Positions 55,093 to 64,000 of a stretch of DNA of 64,000 bases are shown here, piece after piece. The notes under the pieces were generated by a model. That model was given only the letters and a program-made list of their open reading frames with translations, did no database searches and was not told the origin of the DNA. Each line of letters opens with the position of its first letter. The stretch's first letter is position 1. Position numbers and translations under genes: made by a program. This DNA is from Viola odorata (taxonomy: Eukaryota; Streptophyta; Magnoliopsida; Malpighiales; Violaceae), in NCBI GenBank assembly GCA_963691705.1, contig OY829542.1, forward strand, positions 25,344,579 to 25,408,578, in the 5' to 3' direction.

Positions 55093-55609
55093 GCCCCCTC
55101 CTCCAACGCATTCGGGGCACCAAATTGGCAAGCTTTCTTGCCCTCTCTCCCTCTTCTGATCAGTTGCTTATTTCAAGCGAGGATCGTCCAGTTCAAGGCT
55201 TTGAGGTGAGCTTTCTCTCTCTAGCCTTTTTTTTTGGTTTTTAAGCCAAAGTTTTGTTTAAATTCGTTTGCCTCTTGTTTGAGCAATTTAATTGCTTTCT
55301 TTTATGTCATTAATTCACACACATAACATAGATTAAATACACGCTTTCACTTTTAAAAATCGTCGGTTAGTTTGGGCGAATTAATTAGTTTTCGATAATT
55401 AACAATTTTGTCGTTTTTTCGAAATTAAATTTTGTACGAGTCAAACTAAAAATCGGGGTTTCAATTGGGCCCAGCCCATTTTCAATTGTTTTCAAAACTT
55501 CGGATCACTTTTTTTCGTAAAATACTCGTATGCTTCGTATGATTATTTGTCGTACTAACACTTTTAATTTTCTGTAATATCAACTGTTTATTTTCTGTAA
55601 ATATCAACT

Positions 55610-56230
55610 GTTTAATTATTCGCACTTTAAATTTCAGCAATTTACTTTCAGCAATTTAAATTCAATACCGCCTACATGGTCGGTCGCAATATCAACTGTT
55701 TATTTTCTGCAATATTCAACTGCTTTAATTTTTCGCACACTGCTGGAAATCCTTCCGCAACTTATCAACTGTTTAATTTTCCGCACTTTAATTTTCCGCA
55801 ATTTACTTTCAGCAATTTAAATTCAATACTGCCTACATGGTCGGTCGCACTTATCAACTGTTTACTTTTCCGCACTTTAAATTTCCGCACTTTACTTTTC
55901 CGCACTTTAAATTTCAGTAATTTAAATTCAATACCGCCTACATGGTCGGTCGCACTTATCAACTGTTTACTTTTCCGCACTTTATTTTTCCGCACTTTAA
56001 ATTTCAGCAATTTACTTTCAGCAATTTAAATTCAATACCGCCTACATAGTCGGTCGCATTTTAATTCTCGTAAATATTCAACTGCTTTAATTTTTTTTGC
56101 AAACTGCTGGAAATTCTTCCGCAATCTATCAACTGTTTATTTTCTGCAAATATCAACTGTTTATTTTCTTCAAATATCCAACTGCTCATTCTCTACATTA
56201 TCAACCTGTTTTATTTTCTGCCAATCACCA
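55610..56230 (+). repeat. Tandem array with CCGCCTACATGGTCGGTCGC core in the LTR
   Basis: The core occurs near 55668, 55828, 55934 and 56038. Units of about 105-160 bases are built of smaller TTATCAACTGTTTA(T/C)TTTC and CCGCACTTTAAATTTC pieces. A nested repeat structure is visible. Confidence 0.85.
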
Positions 56231-56279
56231 AACTTTTTATTCCCTGTAAATCGCCCCTAGCATTTAATTTTTCTGCACT

Positions 56280-56760
56280 TATCAAAACAGCATTTAAATT
56301 CTCGTATGCGTAAAATCAATCATTTTGCGCATGCAATCAACCTAGCACTTAAATTCTCGTATGCGTAAAATCCATCATTTTTCGCATGCAATCAACCCAG
56401 CATTTAAATTCTCGTATGCGTAAAATCCATCATTTTTCGCATGCAATCAACCCAGCATTTAAATTCTCGTATGCGTAAAATCAATCATTTTTCGCATGCA
56501 ATCAACCTAGCATTTAAATTCTCGTATGCGTAAAATCAATCATTTTTCGCATGCAATCAACACAGCCTTTGAATTCTCGTGTGCTTAAAATCAATCATTT
56601 TTCGCACGCAATCAACTCAGTATCTCATTTTCGTATGCGTAAAATTCATCATTTCTCGCATGCAATCAATTGTCGCCATTTATTTTCATGCACTCATCAA
56701 GCTCAGCATTTAATTCTCGTATGCGTACAATCCATCATTTTACGTGTACAATCAATTGTC
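56280..56760 (+). repeat. Tandem array, about 58-bp unit, in the LTR
   Basis: About eight copies of AGCATTTAAATTCTCGTATG joined to CGTAAAATCAATCATTTTTC and GCATGCAATCAAC. Units near 56290, 56350, 56407, 56465, 56523, 56575, 56635 and 56705; the first and last are the most diverged. Confidence 0.9.
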
Positions 56761-57569
56761 ATTTAAAATTTTCATTGCTCAGTTATTTCTCAAGCTATCA
56801 CTAACACTCTCGTTTTGTAGGTTAATTTCAAGCTTCGCTCGAAAGTACGCCTCACAAGTCCTTTTTATTTATTCGATGCTTTTCGCAAATATCAACTGCA
56901 TGCATGATATATAGAACTGCTAGAATTAAAATCAACCCACATGAACAACATGTTTAAAGAGTTGCTTAAAATGCCATGTTTATATGATTTTAAATTCTCG
57001 CTTGTATTGACTGCATGTACATGGGGACTTTCGATCCCACTTCAGTTTTTCACTTTAAAATCAATCATTTAAATTGGTACTCTGTTAGCCATCCATGTTA
57101 GGATCACGTAGTAATTAAGTTAATCATGCATGGCCCGATGATGAAATAAGAGGGCGCTCATTCAGTCTTACGGAAAATTCAGTCCCATCACGATCATAAA
57201 AAAGACTAAAGTGACGATTCCTCTGAGGGCCCCCTTTTTCAAAAAGCATTTTATAAAACACCTTTTTAAACACCTCTCTCATCAACCGGTAACCGTTTTC
57301 GGATGTGACTCGGGTGCCTAACACCTTCCCGAGACCATAATACGACCCCGAACCTTTGTCTGGGGTCCGGACCCCTTTTTTGTGCCTTTAGTTTTTTTAC
57401 TTATTATATTTCCTATGCCATGACGATTAGGGTTCCCTAAGCCTAGCAACCAAATTAGGGTGGCGACTTCATTGCATGCTGCTAGGCGTCCCTTTTACGC
57501 CGAGCATCTGAAGGTCTCAAATTTCGTTGCACACTCGCGAATTTTTTAAATTTCCGAGGCGCGACAGTT

Positions 57570-57587
57570 TGGCGACTCCGCTGGGGA
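57570..57587 (+). promoter_or_regulatory. Primer-binding site of the Ogre-like element
   Basis: TGGCGACTCCGCTGGGGA lies three bases after the LTR end. It is the Ogre-type PBS (to my knowledge complementary to a tRNA-Arg). Confidence 0.85.
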
Positions 57588-58087
57588 GCTTAGGGTCGGA
57601 GCCGGTTTTTATCTTTTTAGAGAGGTGTTTTATTTGTTTATTTATTTTCTTTGATCAATTGCTGGTCTGTTTATTTATTTACTTTATCAATTGTCATATG
57701 CATTTCATAGCGCCCTACACCCAGGGGACAATTACCAAAATAGGAGGGTAGTAGTGACGCCCTAGGACACATGTCCTGGGTAGTGTTCACCAATCCCAAC
57801 TTGGATGAACCCCTAAAGCCAGTCGAAAGGTTATACGATTTCGCAAGGAATCAGGCGACTGGACGACACTTTACGGACCTTTTCATGGTATCATCCGGGA
57901 ACCATTCAAGCCAGTTAGAGGTGTCGGAATCAGAGCCCTAGCACAGGCATCATGATTATACCTGTTTGTCGTGGCATATTGACGTGATTTTTCTGTTATA
58001 CGAACTGTAAATTTTCTGACACGTGCAGGTTACTTTGCATTTAAAATTTTATTTTTTGTCCCACAGGACCCGTTTTGCTCATTCAAT

Positions 58088-58255
58088 ATGTCGGCACCTA
58101 CACTACTTTCACTTGATATTTTCGGGGAACAAAGTTTCAACGATCAGACACTACAAAGCCGAATTGCCGCCTTAGAGGCTGAGTTAGAGATGAAGAAAGG
58201 GGAGTTGGCTTCGATGGAGTACCTTTGGCAACAGGACTCTAACGTCCAGGAATGA
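58088..58255 (+). CDS. Short leader frame of element E, 55 residues
   Basis: ATG at 58088 begins MSAPTLLSLDIFGEQ and continues into a heptad-like RIAALEAELEMKKGELASME helix, ending TGA at 58253. It could be the start of the extra ORF1 that Ogre elements have before gag, truncated by a stop. No domain beyond a likely coiled coil. Confidence 0.35.
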   Translation: MSAPTLLSLDIFGEQSFNDQTLQSRIAALEAELEMKKGELASMEYLWQQDSNVQE

Positions 58256-58633
58256 CACCTTCAGGGAAAGGCTCGGATATCGGCAAATCTTTTCTTTTTA
58301 GCTAGGACCCCTGATTCCACCTATCTTAGCCATTTTTGATAAATTTAGCAAGTTTACCATACTTTTGTAAACACTTTTAATAAAGTCGTACTCTTTCGGA
58401 TATTTATTAAAATCACCTCATTTTTTCCATATCAATTATCCATCCAAACGCAACTCAAAAGACTATCGCAAAAAGAAAGAGAAAATCCCTCCGGGATAAA
58501 CACAGTCGTTTCACCCAAAGAACCAAAAAATCAGACCAAACACTCAAAAAAAAAAAAAAAAAAATAGCCAAATATTGCCCACTCGTGGCTTTGTCCTCTT
58601 AGCTTATCACGACCTCCAAGTTCATGGCATTGA

Positions 58634-58867
58634 TTGTCATCCCTCCCCTCGGTTGGGTTCGCCAGGCGTCAGGCCCTACGTCATTTGCAAGCACAGTATG
58701 AAAGAGATCTTCCTAGCATGGCGGCATTGGTTGCCCTTGCTAATTTGGGTTTCGCCGTTAGCATCTCAGGTTTGCTTCATATCGGGGGAATGTATAGAGG
58801 CTTCTGTCGTATCTTGTCAACCACTGGGATTCCTCGCCTCACCGACCTCCTTGAAAATATCAAATGA
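58634..58867 (+). CDS. Leader frame of element E, 77 residues, unrecognised
   Basis: It contains ALRHLQAQYERDLPSMAALV and ANLGFAVSISGLLHIGGMY and ends LTDLLENIK. It is hydrophobic in the middle. It lies between the short leader frame and gag, the usual place of Ogre ORF1, and may be part of it. An overlapping frame 58575-58886 is less protein-like. Confidence 0.3.
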   Translation: MSSLPSVGFARRQALRHLQAQYERDLPSMAALVALANLGFAVSISGLLHIGGMYRGFCRILSTTGIPRLTDLLENIK

Positions 58868-58979
58868 AAGTGTGGCCGGAAAATGAATGAGCAAATGTGG
58901 AGGCCTCGGGATTGCATATCACCTGTATATCCTCACTTGTATTTACTTTTTCTGTGTTTTTCCCTTTTTCAGGTTCACG

Positions 58980-60611
58980 ATAGCTCCTCGAAAGCAAGCT
59001 ACTCCGCACAGGCTCCCCCTAACTAGACTTCAAAAATGAAAAATGACTGAACTGGCCAAGACCGACGAAGCACTAATGGCTAGAATCGCAGAGTTAGAGG
59101 AGCAAGTTAAGATCACTACAGAAAGAGCCACTAGGGCCGAAAAGGAAAGAGATGAAGCTGTCGCCGAAGTACCACCGGGTTTTGATCTCCCTCAAACAAA
59201 AGGACCTCACTCTTCGCTCACCGTCGCAGGACCTTCCGTACTCCCGCCACTTTCTGGTCCCCCGGGCCATTGGAGATGGAATAATCCCTTCACAGTACCC
59301 ATCACTGCAAATCCTACAGCTAAGGCGGGTGAAGAGATCTCCCCATCGCTTTAGCACCTTTCAATCAACCCTGCCGTGGACCCCAGCAAGAGTCAGGCCC
59401 ACCTAGAGGCTTTGTATCTCCCCCCTATTCCTCCAAGCACAATTCCCGGACCTGTGGGAACTCAGCTCCTCACTTTCAACCCAGCACATCCTCAGTTCTC
59501 GTCAGAACCTACGCTACCCTTCGGTTCTAACCCCATCAGGGCCAAGGAACCGAAAAGTGACAGACTGAATCTTCTCGAGGAAGGACTCAGAGCAATCGAA
59601 GGGGCCGATCCATTTGATCCCACTGGTCCCGCCGGTATGTGTATGGTCCCCGGGATCGTCATACCCCCGAAGTACAAGATCCCTGACTTCGAAAAGTATA
59701 CTAGGGTAGAATGCCCAAAGACCCACCTCAGAGCATACTGCAATAAGATGGCCGAAATGATCCACAACGAGCCGTTGTTGATACATCTATTCCGAGAAAG
59801 CTTGACCAAGCACGCCCTAACTTGGTATATGGGTCTAGACAGCGCCAGGATCAGGACATGGAGAGACCTGTCCGATGCGTTCTACAGGCAATACAAATTC
59901 AACTTGGAAGTTGCACCAGACCGTTCTGATCTACAGGATCTAGAGAAGAGGACTGACGAATCGGTGAAGACTTATGCTCAGAGGTGGAGAGGGCTAGCAT
60001 CTAGAATTTCTCCTCCGCTAAATGACAAAGAACTCTCGTCAATTTTCATAAACACTTTCAAGGCTCCCTACTACACCTATCTTATATCCAATCCATCAAA
60101 TAACTTTTCCGACATAGTCACGGTGGCTGAGAGAGTTGAACAAGGAATTAAATCCGGGAGGATCACCGCTTCCACACCAGAAGAAACGCTTAAAGGAGCA
60201 CCTATCATGAAGGAAGATGTCATCTTTGTCTCCTCGGGACCTAGTAACCGGCGACCTTCCCCATCGCCTCCACCACATATCCCACCAAAGAACCAACACA
60301 CCCATTGGAACAGGAAACCGCTACCACCTCTTCCCATTCCTTTAGAGGAAATTTACGAGCATCTCTTGGCAGCAGGGCAAATTGCGCCAATCTCGATTCA
60401 GCCTATACAACCTCCTTACCCGAAGTGGTACAACCCTATTGCTAGATGCACGTACCACGCCGGAGCTCAAGGCCACGCCATAGAAGACTGCTCTGCCCTT
60501 AGAGGAAAGGTTGATCGCTTGATCAAGAACAAATGCATCTCTTTCGAAGGTTCTAGTATGACCATCAACCCTATTCCAAATCATACTTTGGGTAGTGGAA
60601 GGATGATATAG
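58980..60611 (+). pseudogene. gag: Ogre-like gag
   Basis: The frame opens with APRKQATPHRL preceded by ATA at 58980-58982 in the place expected for the start codon, so the start appears lost. TGA at 59037-59039 and TAG at 59352-59354 interrupt it. The N-terminus is a coiled coil (ALMARIAELEEQVKITTERA). From 59376: IPPKYKIPDFEKYTRVECPK, HALTWYMGLDSARIRTWRDL, YAQRWRGLASRISPPLNDKE, FSDIVTVAERVEQGIKSGRI. The end has CTYHAGAQGHAIEDC (C-x2-H-x5-H-x4-C), a zinc-binding-like motif as in other Tat gags, and a TAG/TGA-free 411-codon main frame to 60611. Confidence 0.85.
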
Positions 60612-60639
60612 GGCTCGACCATTTGCGTGAAGAAGTCTA

Positions 60640-60658
60640 GGGGGGGGGGGGGGGGGGG
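60640..60658 (+). other. Run of 19 guanines after gag
   Basis: The homopolymer follows AGAAGTCTA. It could be an amplified polypurine tract or GGGGGCAAG-type motif, since GGGGGCAAGC recurs at 61020, 61205 and 63120. Its exact length is prone to sequencing error. Confidence 0.7.
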
Positions 60659-61009
60659 CTCTGCGTAATTAGACCGCCGCCACGCTTCCGGATGTCTCTT
60701 TGTAATATGTATGCATGTTTTGTTTATAGGGACTTGCGTTCCCCTTTGGTTTAAAAATAAATAAATATATTTAACCCCCTCTTCGAGCGTCTTGTACTAT
60801 TCGCGTTTCAGGATGAATGTTGATTCAGTGGGTTTTTGATAAACCCTATGTCTTTACCGATAAAGAAAGTATCACCACAACTAAGAATGAGGTTGGGATT
60901 CCACGCAAATCGGTCCATTTAAGAGAAAGGGCGGAAAAGGAGATAGTCCCTCATCAGGAGAAGTCTAGGGGGCAAGCAATGAAGTTCCAAAGAATGGTGC
61001 AGCGAGACT

Positions 61010-61270
61010 TGTAAATATGGGGGGCAAGCGAATGAAGTGACAACCAAAGGAAGGCGTTGAAAAATGTCAAAGCTCATTTTTCAAGGAAGTTGCCCTTCAT
61101 GTTTACAATTTCCCCTTGTCGCAATTTACGTTTCTGAAAATTATGGTCTCGCAGTTTACATTTCCGTGGTTTTGCATTTCAGGTGCAACGAGACTTGTAA
61201 ACATGGGGGCAAGCAAATGAAGTGACGACCAAAAGAAGGCGTTGAAAAATGTCAAAGCTCATTTTTCAGG
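61010..61270 (+). repeat. Two-copy tandem duplication, about 185-bp period
   Basis: GAAGTGACAACCAAAGGAAG and GCGTTGAAAAATGTCAAAGC at 61034-61073 return with few changes at 61218-61258. Both are preceded by GAGACTTGTAAA(T/C)ATGG and GGGGCAAGC. Confidence 0.85.
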
Positions 61271-62229
61271 GAAGTTGTCCTTTTACATTTTTGCAATTTC
61301 CGTTTCCGCATTTTCTGTTTTTGCAATTTACATTTCCACGATTTATGTTGTTGCAAGAGTGTGTGCGTCATGTCTACTAATGTCCTTAGTTTTTGCAAAA
61401 AAAAAAAAAAAAAAAAAAAAAAAACAACAGGAATAAAGGCATAGTCGCTTGGCTTGAAAATCCCACGTTTTGAACTTTTTTTTCAAGCATATTCAACACT
61501 TTATCATGACAGGGATGACTTGTGCGTTCATTAGAAATTATATGAAACATACATGATTTTGTCTGTTAGCTCTTATATCCATGGCACGTCTAGACGTAAG
61601 CAATCACAAAACATATCCCTGTGAGTATTTTGGGCCTTCACGCTTTGTTTCTTTCATGAGTGTAAGTGCCTGACTAGATACTAGTTGAATTCGCATAATA
61701 TCCAGGGTACATGCGCCATTAGACATGGGATAGCTATAAAGTGACATGGGACTTTTACGATTTTCTCCACTTTTTTGGTTTTTCCCTCTTTACACCATAT
61801 ATGTCATCATTCCCCGAACCGTCAATGTCACTCATACCCCGCGAGCCAAAGAGCAGTTTCAGCTAAAATTACCAGCCGGAAGTAAAAGCACGTCGAGTCC
61901 AAGAGCACGATGAAAGAGACGGAAGAGGTCACCAGGAGATCGCTAAGGACCATCACCAAAGAAGCAGCAACGACGTAGGCCGAAGCCTCAAGACAAAAGG
62001 GGAAGAGATCAAGACGAAGGTTGTGATGGCTCTGCTCTGTTGCATTTTCAAATCAAATCAAAAAGGGGAGGGATATATATATATATATAAAAAAAAAAAA
62101 ATAATAATAATAATAATAATAAAGGGGAAAATGAGAGGAAAAAAAAAAAGAAGAAAAAGAGAGAAGGGAAAAAGGAAAAGAAAAGAAAATAAAGAAAATG
62201 CTCAGAGACCTTCGAAGAATACAAACAAT

Positions 62230-62600
62230 CGAAGAGCCAAAGCAATCACAGCCCGAGGACAACTCAATTCGAGAAATCTCGAAGAAAACTTTCCCCAGCG
62301 AACTCGAGTAAAAAGGCCCAAGGCCAACTCGAGAAATCTCAAAGCATCCTTCCCCCAGTAAAGTCAAGTAAAAGAGGCCCAAGGCCAACTCGAGAAACCT
62401 CAAAGCAAGCATCCCTAGTGAGAACCCAAGAAGGGAAAGGGGCCCCAGGCCAACTCAAGTAGTGAGGCGCAAAAGGAACAGCGACGACGCTCCCCAATGA
62501 AGACTCAAGAAAAGAGCCCCTGGCCAAACGGAAAGCACCCCCAGCAAGGATCCCAGAGCTCACGCACTTTGTCAAGCAAGCATCCCCAGCAAAAAGTGAA
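62230..62600 (+). repeat. Tandem array with CAACTCGAGAAATCTC core
   Basis: Imperfect units of about 50-65 bases share CCCAAGGCCAACTCGAGAAA, TCTCAAAGCATCCTTCCCC and CAGTAAAGTCAAGTAAAAGA. Five to six units, degrading rightwards. Confidence 0.75.
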
Positions 62601-63224
62601 AAGACTCGCGCACCTCGCCCTCATCCTGGCCAATTAGCAAAGCATCACTCATCAAAAGCCTTCCAACTCCTCAACAAAGCAATCCTTTCCCAAAACAAGC
62701 TCCTTTCCGGACATTTCATGTCCATTCATTCTTTTTCGTAAAAGTCCTATCGATTATTAGAACGCCCATGCATGTGCATCTTCATTTGAAGTCTATTCAC
62801 TCGGATTGACATTGCGAATTGAAAATTATGTATCATGTTAGTTGCATCTTTATGAGCGTAAAAATACTTAACCTTGTTTCAGAGCGTGAGTGCAAACACT
62901 AATATCAGGTGAGGATTGCTTACGGCTGCAAGTTGTGGGAAAGTCTTGTCCTTGAGGTCGTTATTTCTTGAACAAGACGTAGACGTTACCTAGACTTGAA
63001 TCAATCATGTTCGTATAACGAAAACTGAACGAACATTTTTTATCCAAAAAAGAGAGAAAAGGGCTTGAATTTATGTTCTTAAATAAAGAAATCATTTTCA
63101 TTTCAAACAAAAAAACTTGGGGGCAAGCCATGGGTTAAATGTAGGAATATTTAGGTCAATTGCTTTCTCTTTTTTCCATCTATCGCTACTTTGTATTTGC
63201 TTCCTTTCAGTTTGCAGGATACAA

Positions 63225-63430
63225 ATATGCTCCAGTGAAACCTCAACCATGGGTCTTCGATAATAACACCGTTGTAAAGCCCTCGCCTTGGATTTTCATC
63301 AAAATCCAATCAAACGTCGAATTGAGAACATCACCACTCCTCAACCATGGGTCTTCGATGACAACATCGTTGTAAAACCCTCGTCATCTTGGATTTTCAT
63401 CAAAATCCAATCAGCATCGAATAGAGTACG
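63225..63430 (+). repeat. Two-copy repeat with ACCATGGGTCTTCGATGA core
   Basis: CAACCATGGGTCTTCGAT plus AACACCGTTGTAAAGCCCTC plus TGGATTTTCATCAAAATCCA occur at about 63240-63315 and again at 63340-63415. Confidence 0.8.
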
Positions 63431-63544
63431 TTACCACTCCCAAATCAGCTTCGTGCGGTGAATCTCGTTCCCTCACGGTCAACCACTCTCCATTTCAGTT
63501 CATACGGTAAGTTCAAGGTAAGACTTGCTTTCCCTTTTTACACC

Positions 63545-64000
63545 ATCTGTTAAACGTTGTGAAGGGTCACGTCCCCACATCGTGTCATTTAAAAATGTGC
63601 TTGGTCACGTCCGCACATGTCGTCTGATAATGTTGTGTCTGGTCACGTCCGCACATGTTGTCTGTTAAGCGTTGTGGAGGGTCACGTCCCCACATCGTGT
63701 TGTTGATGTCATGTCCGGTCAAGTCCGCGCATGTCGTCTGATAATGTGGTGTCTGGTCACGTCCGCACATATTGTCTGTTAAACGTTGTGAAGGGTCACA
63801 TCCCCACATCGTGTCATTTAAAAGTGTGCTTGGTCACGTTCGCACATGTCGTCTGATAATGTTGTGTCTGGTCACGTCCGCATATATTGTCCGTTAAGCG
63901 TTGTGGAGGGTCACGTCCCCACATCGTGTTGTTGATGTCATGTCTGGTCACGTCCGCACAGTCATCTGATAATGTTGTGTCTGGTCACGTCCGCACATAT
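63545..64000 (+). repeat. Tandem array with GGTCACGTCCGCACAT core, runs off the window
   Basis: Two alternating subunits are GGGTCACGTCCCCACATCGTG and TGGTCACGTCCGCACATGTC, with GTCTGATAATGTTGTGTC and GTCTGTTAA(A/G)CGTTGTG spacers. They form higher-order units of about 115-300 bases, with at least eleven subunits up to the window end. Confidence 0.88.

Larger units (their letters stand above)
54131..57566 (+). repeat. 5' LTR of Ogre-like element E (3436 bp)
   Basis: It starts TGTTGATACCCGAATTTTC directly after element C sequence and ends GGCGCGACA before the PBS. TATA box CGGCTATAAATAGCC at 55084-55092, preceded by GC-rich sequence with CATCATCACCGC; R-U5 is therefore about 2.4 kb long. It carries two tandem arrays (55610-56230 and 56280-56760). 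The 3' LTR is not in the window, so the boundaries rest on TG...CA and PBS position. Confidence 0.8.
54131..64000 (+). mobile_element. Ogre-like Tat element E, gag-only, 3' end outside the window
   Basis: It has a 3.4-kb LTR (54131-57566), an Ogre-type PBS, a leader with small frames and a gag ending at 60611. It then has no protease, RT, RNase H or integrase, but about 3.4 kb of tandem-repeat-rich sequence to the end of the window. Long LTRs, this PBS, this gag type and tandem repeats before the 3' LTR all fit Ogre. Lack of pol makes it a non-autonomous derivative. Confidence 0.85.
60660..64000 (+). other. 3' region of element E without pol
   Basis: It contains no retrotransposon enzyme on either strand. 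It holds a duplication at 61010-61270, an A-run (about 61397-61424), an (AT)n-An-(TAA)n block at about 62073-62122, and the arrays at 62230-62600, 63225-63430 and 63545-64000. Confidence 0.7.

Noticed and set aside
55676..56029. 117-residue frame and its reverse counterpart in the Ogre LTR
   Set aside because: It is a translation of tandem repeats within the LTR.
60640..60658. G-run as a functional quadruplex or PPT
   Set aside because: The length may be a sequencing artefact and it is far from any LTR visible here, so no function is claimed.
62048..62412. Open frames rich in Phe/Tyr or Lys
   Set aside because: They arise from the (AT)n, A-run and (TAA)n microsatellites and the adjoining tandem array.
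63545..64000. Regularly spaced repeats resembling a CRISPR array
   Set aside because: The spacers are themselves repeats, the genome is a plant nuclear one, and the array lies in a retrotransposon 3' region.

Overview
The window is nuclear DNA from a flowering plant, probably a eudicot with a repeat-rich genome; the species cannot be named from sequence alone. Evidence: intron-containing plant gene pieces (LYR-motif protein, MYB/SANT-like protein, TIP1-type ankyrin exon, L-aspartate oxidase exon, FAR1-type DNA-binding domain), typical 'CTCCCTC' mariner/Stowaway miniature elements, a hAT miniature element, and nested Ty3/Gypsy LTR retrotransposons of three plant lineages (Tat/Retand-like, Athila-like, Ogre-like).

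Layout. 1-7.99 kb: minus-strand host gene pieces. These are the 5' end of an unrecognised gene (first coding exon 3007-3237, with a 5'UTR intron), a degenerate tRNA-Glu, a MYB/SANT-like two-exon gene with a premature stop, and the first exon of a LYRM2-like gene. Purine-rich inverted arms sit near 4.1 and 7.9 kb. 7.99-22.91 kb (element F): a plus-strand Tat element without its 5' LTR. It has decayed gag, protease, reverse transcriptase, two RNase H domains and integrase. A 9-kb tail follows, carrying four minus-strand (antisense) genes, three of them preceded by a clear TATA box, and then a 523-bp 3' LTR ending at 22913. 22.9-28.0 kb: AT-rich DNA with captured-looking exons of TIP1 and L-aspartate oxidase and a Stowaway MITE. 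28.0-35.33 kb (element B): a minus-strand Athila-like element with both LTRs but most of pol deleted, and a second primer-binding site beyond its 3' LTR. 35.3-38.8 kb: AT-rich DNA, a Stowaway-like element and a broken FAR1-like sequence. 38.81-42.17 kb (element D): a minus-strand Athila-like remnant whose LTR holds a 977-bp hAT miniature element with a perfect 8-bp target duplication. 42.18-54.13 kb (element C): a plus-strand Athila-like element with gag, protease, RT, RNase H and integrase, riddled with stops. Its 5' LTR is split by a reversed Tat copy (element G, 42446-47050) that preserves the antisense genes. 54.13 kb to the end (element E): an Ogre-like element with a 3.4-kb LTR, PBS and gag but no pol, followed by long tandem-repeat tracts that run off the window.

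How it fits together. Elements C, D, E and G are nested: D lies in FAR1-like DNA, C lies in D, G lies in C's 5' LTR, and E cuts off C's 3' end. No retroelement here can be autonomous. Many stops in the element reading frames sit where CAG, CAA, CGA or TGG would be expected, consistent with deamination of methylated cytosine.

The most interesting item is the antisense gene module of the Tat elements. Comparing F with G supports introns with a TACTAAC branch point and frame-preserving splice sites, a duplicated pair of related genes, two small accessory genes, and conserved antisense TATA boxes.
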